Assembly (NCBI GenBank): GCA_022496205.1
Contig: WTXD01000069.1
Location: forward strand, 62,001 to 126,000
Direction of reading: 5' to 3'
Source: Gloeopeniophorella convolvens
Lineage: Eukaryota > Basidiomycota > Agaricomycetes > Russulales
DNA: 64,000 bases
Part shown: piece by piece, positions 37,072-49,686 of the stretch
How positions within the stretch are numbered: the first letter of the stretch is position 1
Layout of the letters: every line of letters begins with the position of its first letter
Notes under the pieces: generated by a model
What the model saw: only the letters and a program-made list of their open reading frames with translations
The model's database searches: none
What the model was told of the DNA's origin: nothing
Translations under genes and position numbers: made by a program

Positions 37072-38960
37072 ATGGCCCTCGAGATCGCTTCCGCACCACC
37101 CGATACCCAGCAGAAGGACCACAAGGTCGCGGACGCCGGCTGGAAGCGCAAGGCGCGCCCGGACGAGCTGGACAAGCAGGAGTGCAAATGCAAGCGGCGG
37201 GAGGAGGAGGCGCCGTGGCGGGGGCGGGAGGAGGATGGGCTCGCTGGTGCGTGGTGCGCTCATGATGTGGTGGAGCTGGGTGCTGATCTGCACTTTGGTG
37301 GGGCAGATGAAGGGGACGATGCGGGGGACGTAGAGCCCCAGGTGACCGTCAATACTCAAGAAGGCCAAGAAGGAGAAGAAGGAAAAGAGGAAGGCCACCG
37401 CTGCCGAAGTCGAGCTTGTGCCAGAGGACGCTACGCCCAAGGAACCCAGCGCTGACGAACCAGGTGCGCACGGTCGCCCTTCCTCATGCACTCTACGTTC
37501 TAACGACACGGCACCTCCTGAAGCACAACCTAAAAAGGAGAGAAAGCGCAAGGATAAGAAGAGCAAAAAAGCTGCCGAGTCTGCCTCCGAGTCTCCCGAC
37601 GCCGATGTATCAGGTAGCTCTGTCTCACCCGCGCACGCATAGAGTCTATCTGATCGTCTCGGCACTACAGACTCTCGCAAAGAAAGAAGAAAAAGCGCAA
37701 GCGTAACGACTCAGTCGCCGCCCCTGCCACTCGCAGTGCGCGACGCCGTTGGCGCAGAGTCGGGCAGCGGCAAGACGCTCGCGTTCGGCATCCCCGCGCT
37801 CGCGCGGCTGCTCGGCGCGCCCGATGCGCGTGGGAAGGACGCGGGCCCGCGCGCGCTGGTGCTCGCCCTGCAGATGCACGACCCGCGCGCTGCGCCGCGC
37901 GGCGCTCATCGTCGGCACGCCTGGGCGTGTGCTGGACCCTGTGCGCGATGGCACGCTCATGCTCAGCGGCGTCGAGTACTTCGTGCTGGACGAGGCGGAC
38001 CGGATGCTCAACAAGGGCTTCAAGAACGACATCCACGCCATCATCGGGCATACGCTGCAGGGCGCGGCGCGGCAGACGCTCATGTGTGCGTGGTGGGCGT
38101 CGTGCGGTGCTTCATGGGTTGGTGTGTGCTGATGTGTGCGTGCAGGCAGCGCGACGTAGCCCGATGCGGTGCATCGACTCATGGGCTCGTTCATCTGATG
38201 CGGATCACGGCGGGTGGCGATGATCTGACGGCAAGTAGCCGTGTTGTGCAAGGTGCGTAGATGCTACCCCTCGATCACATGGCCTCGCTCACGTATCGCT
38301 ATTGCAGAGATCGAGGTCTTTGACGATGTGCGTGAAAAAGAGTGCGTTGTTTTCCTACATACACAGCGTGCGCGTGTCCCTAACGTGCCGCAGCCAGCGC
38401 CTGCTTGCGCACCTGCGGAAGCTAGCGCCCGAGGCCAAGGACGGTAGCCCGTCCGCGCAAGTCCTGGTGTTCGCGCTGTACAAACGGGAGGCTGTGCGCG
38501 TCGAGAGCGCGGTGCGGCGCGCAGGGTACGCGGTGGGCGCGCTGTACGGAGTCATGGCACAGTCGGCGCGTTTGGACGCGCTACAACGGTTCCGTGACGG
38601 GAGCGTTCGGCTTTTTGTCGCAATGGACGTGGTGGCGCGCGGGCTGGGCACTCCGGACGCGGGCTGCGTTCTGTACAGCTCCTTGCCGCCGACTATTGAC
38701 TGCATTCTTTGGATTGATCGGAGGTGCTCAATGCCCCACGGTGGTGTTCTGGCTGTGCGGGTGCGGCGGGTGCGGCGCTGACGGAGCGCGCGCTGTGCGC
38801 GTTTGGTCCACAAGGCGTGGCGGCAAGGGCGGGCTGAGCATCACATTCTCCACGAGGAGCAACCACGAAGGCGCAGGTCAACATGGGCGGTACAACAGAG
38901 TACACACTATAGGGAAATTCCCGATCAGGATGACAATCAGCCTCCTTCCTCCCAGCTCAT
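37072..38960 (+). pseudogene. DBP3-like DEAD-box RNA helicase pseudogene, copy 2
   Basis: Here motif I is well kept ([18 protein letters not shown] near 37765-37815), as is the DEAD box ([13 protein letters not shown] near 37985). They lie in different frames, and the stretch from motif Ia to GTPGR is largely deleted. The Q-motif region upstream of motif I is missing. The C-terminal helicase half is long and readable (LRKLAPEAKDGSPS, FALYKREAVRVES, MAQSARLDALQRFRDGS), but VATDVAARG has become VAMDVVARG and the RTG motif is lost. The last piece, GGKGGLSITFSTR then FPIRMTI, matches the Dbp3 C-terminus. Several independent lesions make a functional product unlikely. Confidence 0.72.
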
Positions 38961-39680
38961 GGTCCACAAAAGCACTTGCGTCCTGATGCGGGGTTCGGTG
39001 GTGGAGGCAAACGAGATCCCGATAGTGAGAAGAGAATGAGTAAAGACGCGCGTCCTCTTAGCTGGCGTGCGCTCATGTTATCAGAAAGCGGACGACGCAT
39101 CGGAACACACCTTCGTCGTCTGCAGGAACAGTTCACCAAGGATGCGACCGAAAGAGGACGGCATGGTAGGCCGAAAGGAAGATCATGGGTGGAGAGGAGA
39201 CGCACAACGTCTCCAATTTGGAGAACGCGCGCTGAAATAAGCGCTCATGCGTACGTTGCTATATCGCGTGCATGACCCTCCTGTCAACTTTGTGCAGTCC
39301 TGCCTCGTCAATGGTTGCATTCAGAACGAAAGGAAACGAGGTACATACCGCGGGGTTGATTCAATTAGTCATCATCTGGGCCTGCGAATCAAGACATCCG
39401 TTGGGGAGCGGCGTCAGCGAGATATGCAAGGCTTCGGTGACGCGGGCTGCCCGAAGAAATTGGTGACGACGCGCGGGGAGCTGTTTTGGCACGCTGGGAA
39501 GATTTGATGTAGACGGGTGCCACTGTGTTCAGCACGCGCCCAGAATGCGAGCTCATCTCCTTTGCAGGAGCTTAAGTGGGACAATACATAGATGGATGAG
39601 AGGACAACACGCCCAAGATATAATGGTTGTCAGTGGATTGGATGGCTCGGACTTGTCGCCGGCGGACGAGCTCGGTCGGC
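38961..39680 (+). pseudogene. Unassigned gene remnant, copy 3
   Basis: A readable piece at about 39036-39180 gives MSKDARPLSWRALMLSESGR followed by a basic stretch with EQFTKDATERGR. Further pieces align with the copy behind NLR4: a YWVQNER-like exon is degraded here to GCIQNERK near 39315, and LPEEIGDDARGAVLARWEDL near 39450 runs into a stop. The gene is not recognised. The position just downstream of the helicase fragment is constant. Confidence 0.3.
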
Positions 39681-40839
39681 CGGGATGTCACATGATTCCC
39701 TCGCCAGCCTCCCGCGTTTCTCCTCGGCGCAGCCCCGTCTCACCTCACTCGTCGCCGTGCTGGCGCATACTTCGCTCACCTGATCCGTCGCAACCCGCCA
39801 TGGCCACTCGGCAGTATCGACACCGACAACGCTATTATACGTCTCGCCATTTCGCCACCATTCATATCCCAGGTCCAGCAACAGTATCCTCCCCTGCCGG
39901 CCTAGCCGATGACCGCACTTGGATCAATACTCCCGGACCGCTCGCTCCTAGGCCTCCTTCCCGCCCTTCCAACAACGCAACTGCCGCTAGCCCAGATATG
40001 CATGAGCACCGGCGGCCCCTCCCTCTCGGCTGCGCCTGCGCCCTCCGCCGTGTCGGTCCTACTACGACATGATGACAGCCTCTCCCTCGTCGTGGTGCCC
40101 TCTATTTCGTCACGCTAGTGCCCCAGCCTCAACATTATGGTATTCTCTGACTCTATCCGCTAGCGCCGCGCTCGCCCGGACTCCAGCGCGTCCACGGACC
40201 AACCGCCCGCGCCCCCTGCAATGCCCGCCCGCTCGGACTTTGTGCGCGGATTCGGTCTGGACATCCCAAGGAGGTCGAGGAAGGACAAGAGGGCCAGCAA
40301 CAGGCGGATGGCGTCCACGAGCTGGAGGCGGCGGCCACGAAGGAGGACTGCGTGCTCGCAGAGGTGTCGCACGTCACGGCAATTGGCATGGACAACACAC
40401 TTGACATGGGGGTCGATGTGGACACAGACGCGGACGCGGACACGGACGTCGAGATGGCGGACGCCCAGGTCGACAGCATCACGACCGCCGCACGGGGCCG
40501 GTTGCACTCGCGTCAGCACGTTCCTCTCTGCCCCAGCCGCAATCGCAACCACGGTCTCCATAAGTGACCCTAGCGGCGACCCGGCAGCAGCTATCCAGCA
40601 GCCACGCGCGCGGCTCGTCGTTCGACCGCCCGCTCAACGTCGGCCCGAGCTCACGCCCGCCTGCGCGTTTACGTTCTCGCTCCCGCCGAGCGTGCCGATG
40701 CTGCCGTTCCTGCTGCCTGCGCCTGCAGCTGCGCCTGCGGAGCCCGAGTCCGAGCCCGCCCACGCCCAGCAGGGCTGCGAGAAGTGCCAGCGGCACGAGT
40801 CGCGCGAGGACGAAACCAGCGCGAGCGCGAGCGAAGGCT
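39681..40839 (+). pseudogene. Pro/Ala- and acid-rich gene fragment, copy 3
   Basis: A shorter copy: the middle Pro-rich part around SPVGAP is deleted. The acidic stretch (VDTDADADTDVEMADAQVDS near 40420-40480) and LTPACAFTFSLPPSVPML then APAEPESEPAHAQQG near 40650-40770 remain, in different frames. It abuts the dynein-tail fragment as in the other units. Confidence 0.4.
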
Positions 40840-42150
40840 CAACTGGGAGAATTTTGCGAGCCAGTACGACGCCGCACAGTTGGTATCAGCCGTTGGACAT
40901 GACACGCGGTAAATTCAACCCGTGCGCGAGTTCGCCAGCGTGGTTTCTTTGTGTTACAGGTTCGTGGTCTGATCCTTGCACCTTCTCCGCAGTGCGCCTA
41001 ACAGCTCTGTAGGACAAGACAAACAACTTCATTTCTGTGCAAGGAGTCAACTGCTATATATCGTGGAAGATCTCGCAACGCACTCATACACCAGCGAGGC
41101 CTTCCCGAGCTGCTCAGCCGCATACAGGCCGCGATGTGTACATGACGCAAAAAGTGCGCCGTGGGCTCGCTGATGTGCAATCTCCAGATCGACCGTCTCA
41201 ACCTCGTGAGCTACGCATATCCCGACCACCGGATCGTCAAACTCGACAAGAAGGTCGAGGGTACTCTCCTGCAGCAGCTGAAACACGCCATCCACGTCTG
41301 GCGCGCCGAGTCCGACCGCTTCGTAGATGATAGCGAGATGCAATGGGACGCGCTCCCGAGCAGGTGACGCGACGATGAGCAGCGCGGGGAGAAGGTGAGT
41401 GCTCGTGGCTGCAATCGGGCGCGGGGTTTTTGCTGTACGTGGGGCAATTCCTGGAGGACAACATGACGCTCAAGCCGATCGTGCGCGAGATCCGGATACA
41501 GAAACAGGACATCTTCCTCGACCCGCCAATAAGCATTCATTGACCATCTATTCCTAGGCGTCATCTGCCTGTCACGGCGGATTCAGAGCTCTCAGTACGG
41601 GACTAGGCTGCAAATGCAGGGTCCCTCCGCGTCGGAAACGCTGTACACATCACTGTACGTGGCTTGTTCTAACGTTGATGGCCCTCCTTAGCTCCAAATC
41701 TACCGACGACACGCTGCAACAACCGTTTGCGCTCATTGAGGCCAAGGTACGGCAACTGAAGGACTACGTTGGCAAGTGACTGCAATTCCAGTCGCTCTGG
41801 GACCTCGGGGCGAAATACGCATTCAACCGCCTCGGCGACTCGCTCGCGCATTGGCAACAGCTGTTTACTGAGATCAAGCGCGCGCGACGTTTGACACGAC
41901 CGGGACGACACAGAAGGTGTTTGGTGCGTGTATCTTTGACTGCGAGCAGGTGCAGGTGCGCGTGGACGCCAAGTACGACGCGTGACAATGCAACATCCCC
42001 TCACGCTTCGACGTCAAGCTCGGTAATGCGATGAAGGAGACGCACGCGGAGATCCTCAAGGCGCGCAACGGCCTCCAGCATCACTCGATCGAGAGACTCG
42101 TTGGCGGCAAGCGGCGCTTCTACAGCTTTGGTTTTCGGGTTTCGCGTCCT
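40840..42150 (+). pseudogene. Cytoplasmic dynein heavy-chain tail fragment, copy 3
   Basis: Collinear pieces include IDRLNLVSYAYPDHR and LDKKVEG (41190-41270), MTLKPIVREIRIQKQDI then FLDPP (41464-41530), EAKVRQLKDYVGK followed by a stop at 41777, LQFQSLWDLGAKYAFNRLGD, VDAKYDA followed by a stop at 41983, and NGLQHHSIERLVGGKRRF. Part of the segment around WIQQLHHW is deleted near 41540. It is a pseudogene fragment without any motor domain. Confidence 0.7.
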
Positions 42151-42870
42151 GCACGCTTTTGTTTTCCTACATCCATTTTCATTCTCTATGCTCTCTCCCT
42201 CCTACCTACTCTCTCTGGCGTCGACAGCAATTGTATTTTCTAGATTCGATTTCCTCCAATGACATGGGATTTTCGCGTGAGAGTGGTGACTAGTCGTCAT
42301 GTTCACTCTGGAGATAGAGATCATTGAAGCTGGACACTGATCCCCGCGAGTATTCAAACTCCAGAAGAAACTTCAGAAGCATAGATCTAGGACTTGAATC
42401 ACATTTGAGCTTGAATTGTCGCGGAGTCAGTCGACAAGATGGCCTCAAGGGCGACTCAGTCTACGCGTTGGAGGACTCAGATTGACGTGCGGAGTTCGGG
42501 CACGGCCGAGGCTCTGGGTTCGATTCCGTGGTTGGTGGCTGCGGTGACCCTGCTCAGTTGCCTTGATCAACGCCGTCATCAACAACCACGGACGCCGGCA
42601 AGCTTTGGCAAGCAGCGATCACCTAGAATCGTTCACCGGCACTTTTGGCGCTTCACAGAATCTCCGCATCAGGCCATGCTCTCTCACACACTGTGCAAAT
42701 GCGGTCAGTCAGCTGTTTATCAACACGTTCCAGCGCCTATGTACTACATCATCATTATCCTCGTCCAGACCGAAGTTGCATCCCTCGACTACCCTTGATT
42801 CCCAAATACCGGATCCCGACTCTGCGGCCCTCGACAGCAACAACTATCCTTGCGTCGGCTACATCCTTTC
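42151..42870 (+). promoter_or_regulatory. Conserved 5' flank of NLR4
   Basis: Counterpart of the 5' flanks of NLR2 and NLR3. It carries the CTCTGGGTTCGATTCCGTGG-type block near 42510 with a shorter spacer, and the same stretch leading to the start exon. The presumed role is promoter and leader. It differs from the other two mainly by small indels. Confidence 0.5.
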
Positions 42871-45800
42871 ATGGCGAGTGATCAGCTTGCGTTGGCGCCG
42901 TAAGCAGGACCCATAGCCTGCGCAGCGCTGTTACTCATCGATTGTGTGTTGCATGCGCTTTCTCATTAGTCTAGGACAACCCGTGTCCCATAGCCTAGGA
43001 TCAGCGTACGCAGAGTGCATTCGCGCGTGAGGGAGTGGCAGAATGACATGCTTTCAGTTTCCGGCCTGGAGATCCACATGGACGCCCACCCCACCGTTCC
43101 CACCTCCGGTTGAGAAGTGAGTGCCCTACCTTGCTCGCCCGCATTCGAATGCGCTGAACGCATCTGCTTGTGCAGTCATTCATGCCGACGGTCTTCACGT
43201 CACGGGGTTCCTCGACAGGTTCAAGCATCGACGCTTCTATGTGACTGCAACAGATGGGGTCACCACAGAGACGACCAAAGCTATCAAGAGTGAGAAGCAT
43301 TTGGCAAGATGGGACGAGATATTCAATAATCTGTGCGTTTTTCCTGCTTTTATTTCGGGTTTTGGTCGCCACGGACCTAATACCTTCCTGCAGCACAACA
43401 GATTCCTCCTCGCGGCTCACCCTACGACTGTTCGCAACGCGAGATAAACACGACGACGCACTTTTGGGAGAGCTCGATCTCCCCTACCCTGAGCTTGTCC
43501 GTTCTCTTGCTCCGCGCGGTGCGTCGTGCGATCGTATATTCCCCGTTCTCCCAGCCGCTGAACGGCCTATCCGTAGACTTTCACCTTGTTCCTATCACTC
43601 GTTCTCCCAAACAGTCGCACCAGGTTACCCTCCGCCTGGAGATCACGATTGACCACTCAGAGCCCCATTCCCAACCAGCCCTCTCTTCCCGCGCATCTGA
43701 GCCTTCTTCCGTCCCCGGAAAGGTAGTTGATGGTCCGGCCCGCAGTCCTTCGTCTACCCCATCCGCAGCCGGGACGGTCCCTGGGACGCCTTCCCTTGCG
43801 GAGATGCTCGATCGAGTTGCCTTGCCCGCCGTTGACGATGCGGCAGGACAACTCGCCGCACCCTCGGCGCCGGTTGCCAGCATGGCGAATTACGCAGAGC
43901 AGGCGTCGGGTGCGCTAGATCAAGCTGGGGGCATATACGACACGTGGAACGTGATCCTCACAAGGATGAAATGGGTTGTTGACTGTACGGAGAAGATTGC
44001 TGAGGTTCGCGCCTCTCTTCGGTCCTGCGCGTATCATCGTCTTACGGCTGTGTCCTAGATTCATCCATACGCCAAGATCGCGTGGAGTATCCTGTCGTTG
44101 ATCCCCAAGGTGCGTCGTCCTGAACTTTCGGTTCCGGAGGCCATGCCAGATTCTCATGAACTCATTTGTGCAGATGATTTTTGCCCAAGTCGAGCGCGAT
44201 GAAAATGTGAAAGCGCTGGTGCTTGCAATCCACGACGCTCTAGACCTTGCGCGTGACGCGAGCGCGTTTGAGAGCAGCATCCAGGACTCGGCCCAGAGAG
44301 ATATCCTGATGGCCATGTTGACCCATGCCTGTGACTGTGGCGAGTTCATCCATACATATGCGAAGGATACACAATTTTGTACGTTTCAGACGAAGGTATA
44401 CGATTCTATAAGTTTGATCTGATGCGACTTCGTCATTCTCAGGGAAGCGGTTGTGGAAGAATACGGGACACGAAGTTGACACTCGCATTCAAGGCCACTG
44501 CTCCAAGCTCGTGGCGCTGCGCGACGGATTCCTGAGGCATGCCACGGTCACCATCGAGAAGACGACGTTCCAGATTCGGGACGTCGTGAGTGGGGTTTCG
44601 GTTCAAATCGATCGGATGTCTAGTCGGCTTGATGGGATTTCCGGTCAGCTGGAGAGCGTTTTAGGAGAGGTCGCGGATGCAGGTATGAACTTGCAACGAA
44701 ATGCCCGTACCACGCATCTTACAATCTGTCTCGTAGGTATCGATTCGGTGATCCGAGAAATCCCATATGCGTTGGGTGCGTCATTCAACAGTGATAGGGG
44801 ATGCCTCACCGGCACCAGGGACGCGTTTCTGGATCATGTCACCAGCTGGGTGAACAATCCCGACTCGACACGCGGGCTTGTACTCTTCGGGCGAGCCGGA
44901 ACGGGCAAGTCATCCATTGCGCACGAAGTCGCGCGTCGCTTCCGTAAGATGGACCGCCTCACCTCCTCATTCATCTTCCTGCGCGGGCAACGCTCCAGTC
45001 GAGAACCCCATCTCTTCTTCACCGGTCTCGCACGCGACCTCTCCGACCGCTATCCCGCATTCCGAGTGTCATTGGGCAAGTGCATCCAGCATGACACTTA
45101 TGCTCGGATTGGCGCCACGAATTATACCGCCCTCTTCGAGAACATGTTGCTGCAGCCGCTTGCCAACATAGTCCTCGTCGGCCCCGTTTTGGTCGTGGTT
45201 GACGCCCTAGACGAGGCTGCGGACGCCACAGGGGAGGACGATGGACTGTGCCCGTTCCTCGCCAAGCGGGTCCGCGAGCTCCCATCAAACTTCCGCATCT
45301 TCATCACTTCACGGACAGAACACGAGATCGAGCAGGCCTTCGTAGATGCCGACGCGATCAACATCGTGCATATGGACGACCAGCGTTTGTCCGCCGATAC
45401 GAATGACGACATCCGGGCGTATCTTTCGGCTAACCTCTCTCCACATGTATATTCCGAGCATGGCAAGGATCTTGCAAGGAAAGCTGAAAGCCTGTTCCAG
45501 TGGGCCGCTGCAGCTTGCAGATATATCAATACTCGCCGACGTGGACTCACGGAGGACGACTGCGTGTCCCGCATCCTGAACCCCACATCAGGACGTCCCC
45601 AGCGGATGGATCCCCTAGACAAGCTGTACCTCACGATTCTCGAGTCAGGGTTCGATTTGAGCGACCCCGTTGTCAAGCGCAGATACCAGTCTGTCATGGG
45701 TCAGCTCCTGGTTGCGTTCGAGCCGCTTTCAAGTCACTCGCTGACTGCTCTCCGCCGTCACTTGGCCAGTCAAGATGTTGACAATGATGGCTCCGTCTCC

Positions 45801-48785
45801 GCCATTATCAGCAACCTCGGCTCGCTTTTGAGCAATGTCGCCTCCGCCGACGTGGACGAGCCGATAACGCCACTTCACACATCATTCCGCGATTTTCTCA
45901 CCACGGAGGACAGGGCCGGAGAGTTTTGGGTAGACCTGGCAGCTTCTCATTGTCAGATGGCGTACTGTTGCCTCGGCCTCGTCGTCCACGAAGTCCACTT
46001 CAATATGTGTCACCTCGTGTCGTCGTATCAGAAGAACTCAGATATCCCTGACATCGGCTCCCTCATAGCCCAATATATACCTCGCGCCCTATCCTACGCT
46101 ACTCGTTTCTGGGATGATCACTTGCAACACGCACCATTCTATCCCGGTTTGGTCGAGAAGCTCCGGGCACTCCTACTTACGAAGTTCCCATTTTGGCTTG
46201 AGTCTCTGAGCCTTCTTGGCTGCCTCGATCTTGCTCTGCAAGCATTGTCGACGTTGAAAGTATGGCTGGCCGCAGAGCGAAGTGTAAGTCTCCCACATTA
46301 CTCTTCCCCATGTGAACACTCACGAGCGGCGATCTGACAGAACCCTGCTGCGGAAGTACGCACACTTTCGACATTCGTCGATGACGCATCCGCGTTCGTG
46401 CGGTACTTTGCCATGCCCATGTCCCAGAGTGCCCCGCACATCTACCTATCTGCGCTTCCGTTCTCCCCAGCGTCGTCACTCGTGCTCAAGCATTACGTCA
46501 AGATGTTTCCAAGCACTATAGCGCTGGAGCGGGGGAGGCTAGCTCATTGGCCAGCGCAGGAGACAGTCATCAGCGTGAGCAAAAGCTGCCTTTCCGTTAC
46601 GTTCTCGCCGGACGGTACATGCGTTGCTTCGGGCCTGGCGGACGGTACGATCCATGTATTCAGCTCCTCGACCGGCCAGGAGATCCGAGGGCCATTCGCT
46701 GGGCATAAGGGCTGGGTCAGATCTGTCGTCTTCTCCCCAGATGGCCGACAGCTCGTCTCCGGGGCAAGTGATGGTACGATTCGGGTGTGGGACACTGCGA
46801 CAGGGAAAGCAGTCTCAGACCCATTCATGGGACACACGGATTGGATCAACACTGTCGCACTATCACTGGATGGCCGACATGTCGCCTCGGGGTCGGATGA
46901 CCATACAATCCGTGTCTGGGTTGTCGCCACAGGGGAGATGGTCACGACGCCGTTCACGGGTCACGCAGGCCCCGTCAAGTCTGTCGCGTTCTCTCCGAAT
47001 GGTCTCAACATTGTCTCTGGCTCGGATGACGAGACCATTCGTGTCTGGAGTGTGGCAACCGGAGAGCAAGTTGCAAGGCCCCTCGAGGAGCACACCGACA
47101 TTGTCAACTCTGTCACGTTCTCCCCGGATGGACAGCGCATTGTCTCTGGTTCGGAGGATCGCACGATCCGCATCTGGGCCACCGCATCGAGCTTGGTCGC
47201 AGCACTGCTCAAGGGACATACCGGCCCTGTCAACTCTGTCGCTGCCTCTCAGGACGGCCAATACATTGTCTCGTGCTCAGATGACTCAACCATTCGCGTC
47301 TGGGATGCCGTAACTGGATCTCCGGTTGGGGAACCACTCACCGGCCACGGGAGTTCCGTCAGGTCCATTGCACTCTCACCAGATGGTCGACACGTCGCAT
47401 CAGGCTCGGAAGACAAGACAGTGCGCATCTGGGATATGTTTGCGGCACGGCTGGCCGATCCTATGATACAGGGATCTGTAGAGCGGGACCTCAACATCCC
47501 ATTTTTGCAGGGTAGCCAGCGCATCATCACAGGTGTGCAGGGTCCCACAGTCGACGTCTTTGATGACGCTGAAGCAGAGACAGGTTCTAAACCACTTGGG
47601 GGGCACACGGACGTCGTTCGGTCTGTCGCGTTCTCACCGGACGGCCGCCTCGTTGCCTCGGGCTCGAGGGATCGCACAGTCCGCATATGGGATGCCACGA
47701 CGGGTCAGGCAGTTGGAGAGTCGCCTCTCATAGGACATACGGACGAAGCCAACTCCGTCACTTTCTCGCCGGACAGCCAACGTATTGCTTCTGGCTCGGA
47801 TGATCGGACGATCCGTGTCTGGGATGTCACGACAGGCCAGGTAGTCGTAGGGCCACTCGAAGGACACCAAGGCGTGGTCATATCTGTCGCGTTCTCCCCC
47901 GATGGCAGGCGAATCACCTCGGGCTCCGCCGACAAGACGATCCGTATCTGGGATGCTGTGACGGGAAAGGCAGTGGGAAAGCCATTCGCAGGTCACACAG
48001 GGTGGGTCCGGTCTGTCGTGTTCTCGCCAAATGGCCGATGTATCGCTTCGGGCTCGGGTGACCATACAATCCGGATGTGGGATGCCACGACGGGACAGGC
48101 GATTGCAGGACCATTCACAGGACACGCAGACTGGGTCTACTCTGTCACATTCTCTCCCGATGGCCGATACGTTGCCTCGGCCTCGTCCGATCGCACGATC
48201 CGCATCTGGGATGCTGAAACGGGACAGCCAGCTGCGGATCCTTTCGAGGATGGCAACCCTTTTCCCTTTTCTGTTTCATTCTCGCCAGATGGTCGTCGTA
48301 TCGTCTCGAGCTGGTCAGATGGCGCAATTCGCATCTTGGACGCCAGAACAGGGCGCCCAGTCTGTGACCCGCTCATAGGACACGCAGGCAGGGTCGCGTC
48401 TGTTGCCTACTCTCCCGATGGCCAACACATCGTCTCGGGCTCACACGACACCTCAGTTCGGTTGTGGACCACGCCAGCGACCGACGCATCCGCGACAGGT
48501 GCTTCGAACTCGGACAATTCCCGCACCAGCCCCCACAACGGCGCTACCCCAGTCCTCACAAAACTTCGGACGGATCAAGGTTTTGCAGTAGACGACGATG
48601 GGTGGGTTCGAGGGTCCGGTGGTGAGCTTGTAGTCTGGATCCCTGAGCCACACCGAGTCGGCCTTCCTCGGCCGAATAATGTATGGGTCAGGGCGAAACA
48701 CGAGACTGTATTGGATGCTAGTCATTTTGTTTATGGACCAGATTGGACGATGTGTTTCGAAAACGACCAGGGCGTTGCCTCGTAG
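42871..48785 (+). CDS. NLR4: intact C2-NACHT-WD40 (7+7) NLR-like protein
   Basis: Exons 42871-42899, 43058-43116, 43176-43332, 43394-43518, 43577-44004, 44059-44109, 44174-44378, 44443-44682, 44737-46283 and 46341-48785 join into 1761 aa. The last intron (46284-46340, 57 bases) contains an in-frame TGA that copies 1-3 lack. It therefore must be spliced, and the gene is not broken there. Domains: start exon MASDQLALA; C2-like (about 30-145, VIHADGLHVTGFL); helical region to 431; NACHT from 432, with Walker A GRAGTGKS at 483-490 and Walker B VVVDALDEA near 583-592. Fourteen WD40 repeats follow from about residue 1025 in two sets of seven, then the tail DDDGWVRGSGGELVVW. Relative to NLR2 the NACHT and the linker after it are clearly different. 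NLR3 is the closest relative there. Confidence 0.88.
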
Positions 48786-49686
48786 ACATATACCTTCGTA
48801 TTGTCGTCACATTGCGTTGTACGATACATGTACTTAAGATATATATTGCGGGTTCGTGCAGATCAAACCGACTACTAAGTTGTTCGCGTTCGGGTCCTCG
48901 CTCGATCCGGTATTTGCAAGCGTGCCTTGCGAGCTCGCAGATCGGTAATTCTATGGAAAGTACTCATTCAACCGTGCGGAGACCACCATCCACGCGTTGC
49001 AGTCGATTTGTACGCTCATCAAAGTTGGATGTCCCATGCCCCCATTGAGAGAGACATTTGCCAGTAAGCAACGGGGGAGGGGTCGACGGAAGATGATTGA
49101 AACTGGAAATATCGTAGGCTGCGGTGAATGTCAGGGAAAGGGAGAGAAAATGGTGCACATTGACATGCGCAAGCAGCCAGGATGTGCTGGACAATTGCTA
49201 AAGCTAACGGCCTAGGTAAGCGCAAACATCTTGTAGGCCGAGTTTTCAGCTTAGACGTGCAGCGCGGGGAGACGTAGCTGGTCGCACTGCTTTGCCATCA
49301 ACATTTTACATGACATGCCAGTCCCAATGACAGCTCTCCGGGGTACCCGTCGTCAGCCATTCCCACTGTCCTGTTCGCGCATCGCGGGATGTTGACACAC
49401 CGGTCGGTGTGGCAGCCATAGGCAAGAGACACGAGGGAAAAAAAGGTGCGCTGCGTAGCTGATCGTTGTAGCAGACGGAGTACGGCGCTATGTCTTCGGG
49501 CGATACAGAAGTGCGCGAGCGAGAAGGACAAGAACAAGGCGAAGCCCGGTGAAATACCTTGAAATACACTATTCAATTCACCCCGGCACGCGGCCCGGCC
49601 AGAAATTTCTCCTCTGCGACATCTCGAGACTCCCACAGCAGTACTCTACATTCTGCACACACATCCACAGGCCCATATACCCCACT
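48786..49686 (-). pseudogene. Shared NLR 3' flank with minus-strand membrane-gene fragment, copy 4
   Basis: Aligned with the flank behind NLR3. The minus-strand fragment keeps IAPYSVCYNDQLRSAPF (about 49440-49495). The hydrophobic segment upstream is disrupted and carries a deletion. The parent gene is not recognised. Confidence 0.35.

Noticed and set aside
40221..41012. 263-codon open frame rich in Arg, Trp and Thr across the acid-rich segment
   Set aside because: Most of it is a shadow of the Asp-rich frame; the acidic frame is the one conserved among the four copies.
43121..43447. GTG-initiated frame reading through the second intron of NLR4 (likewise 30499 in NLR3)
   Set aside because: A non-ATG start inside an intron is not credible in a fungus when a conserved splice restores the frame.
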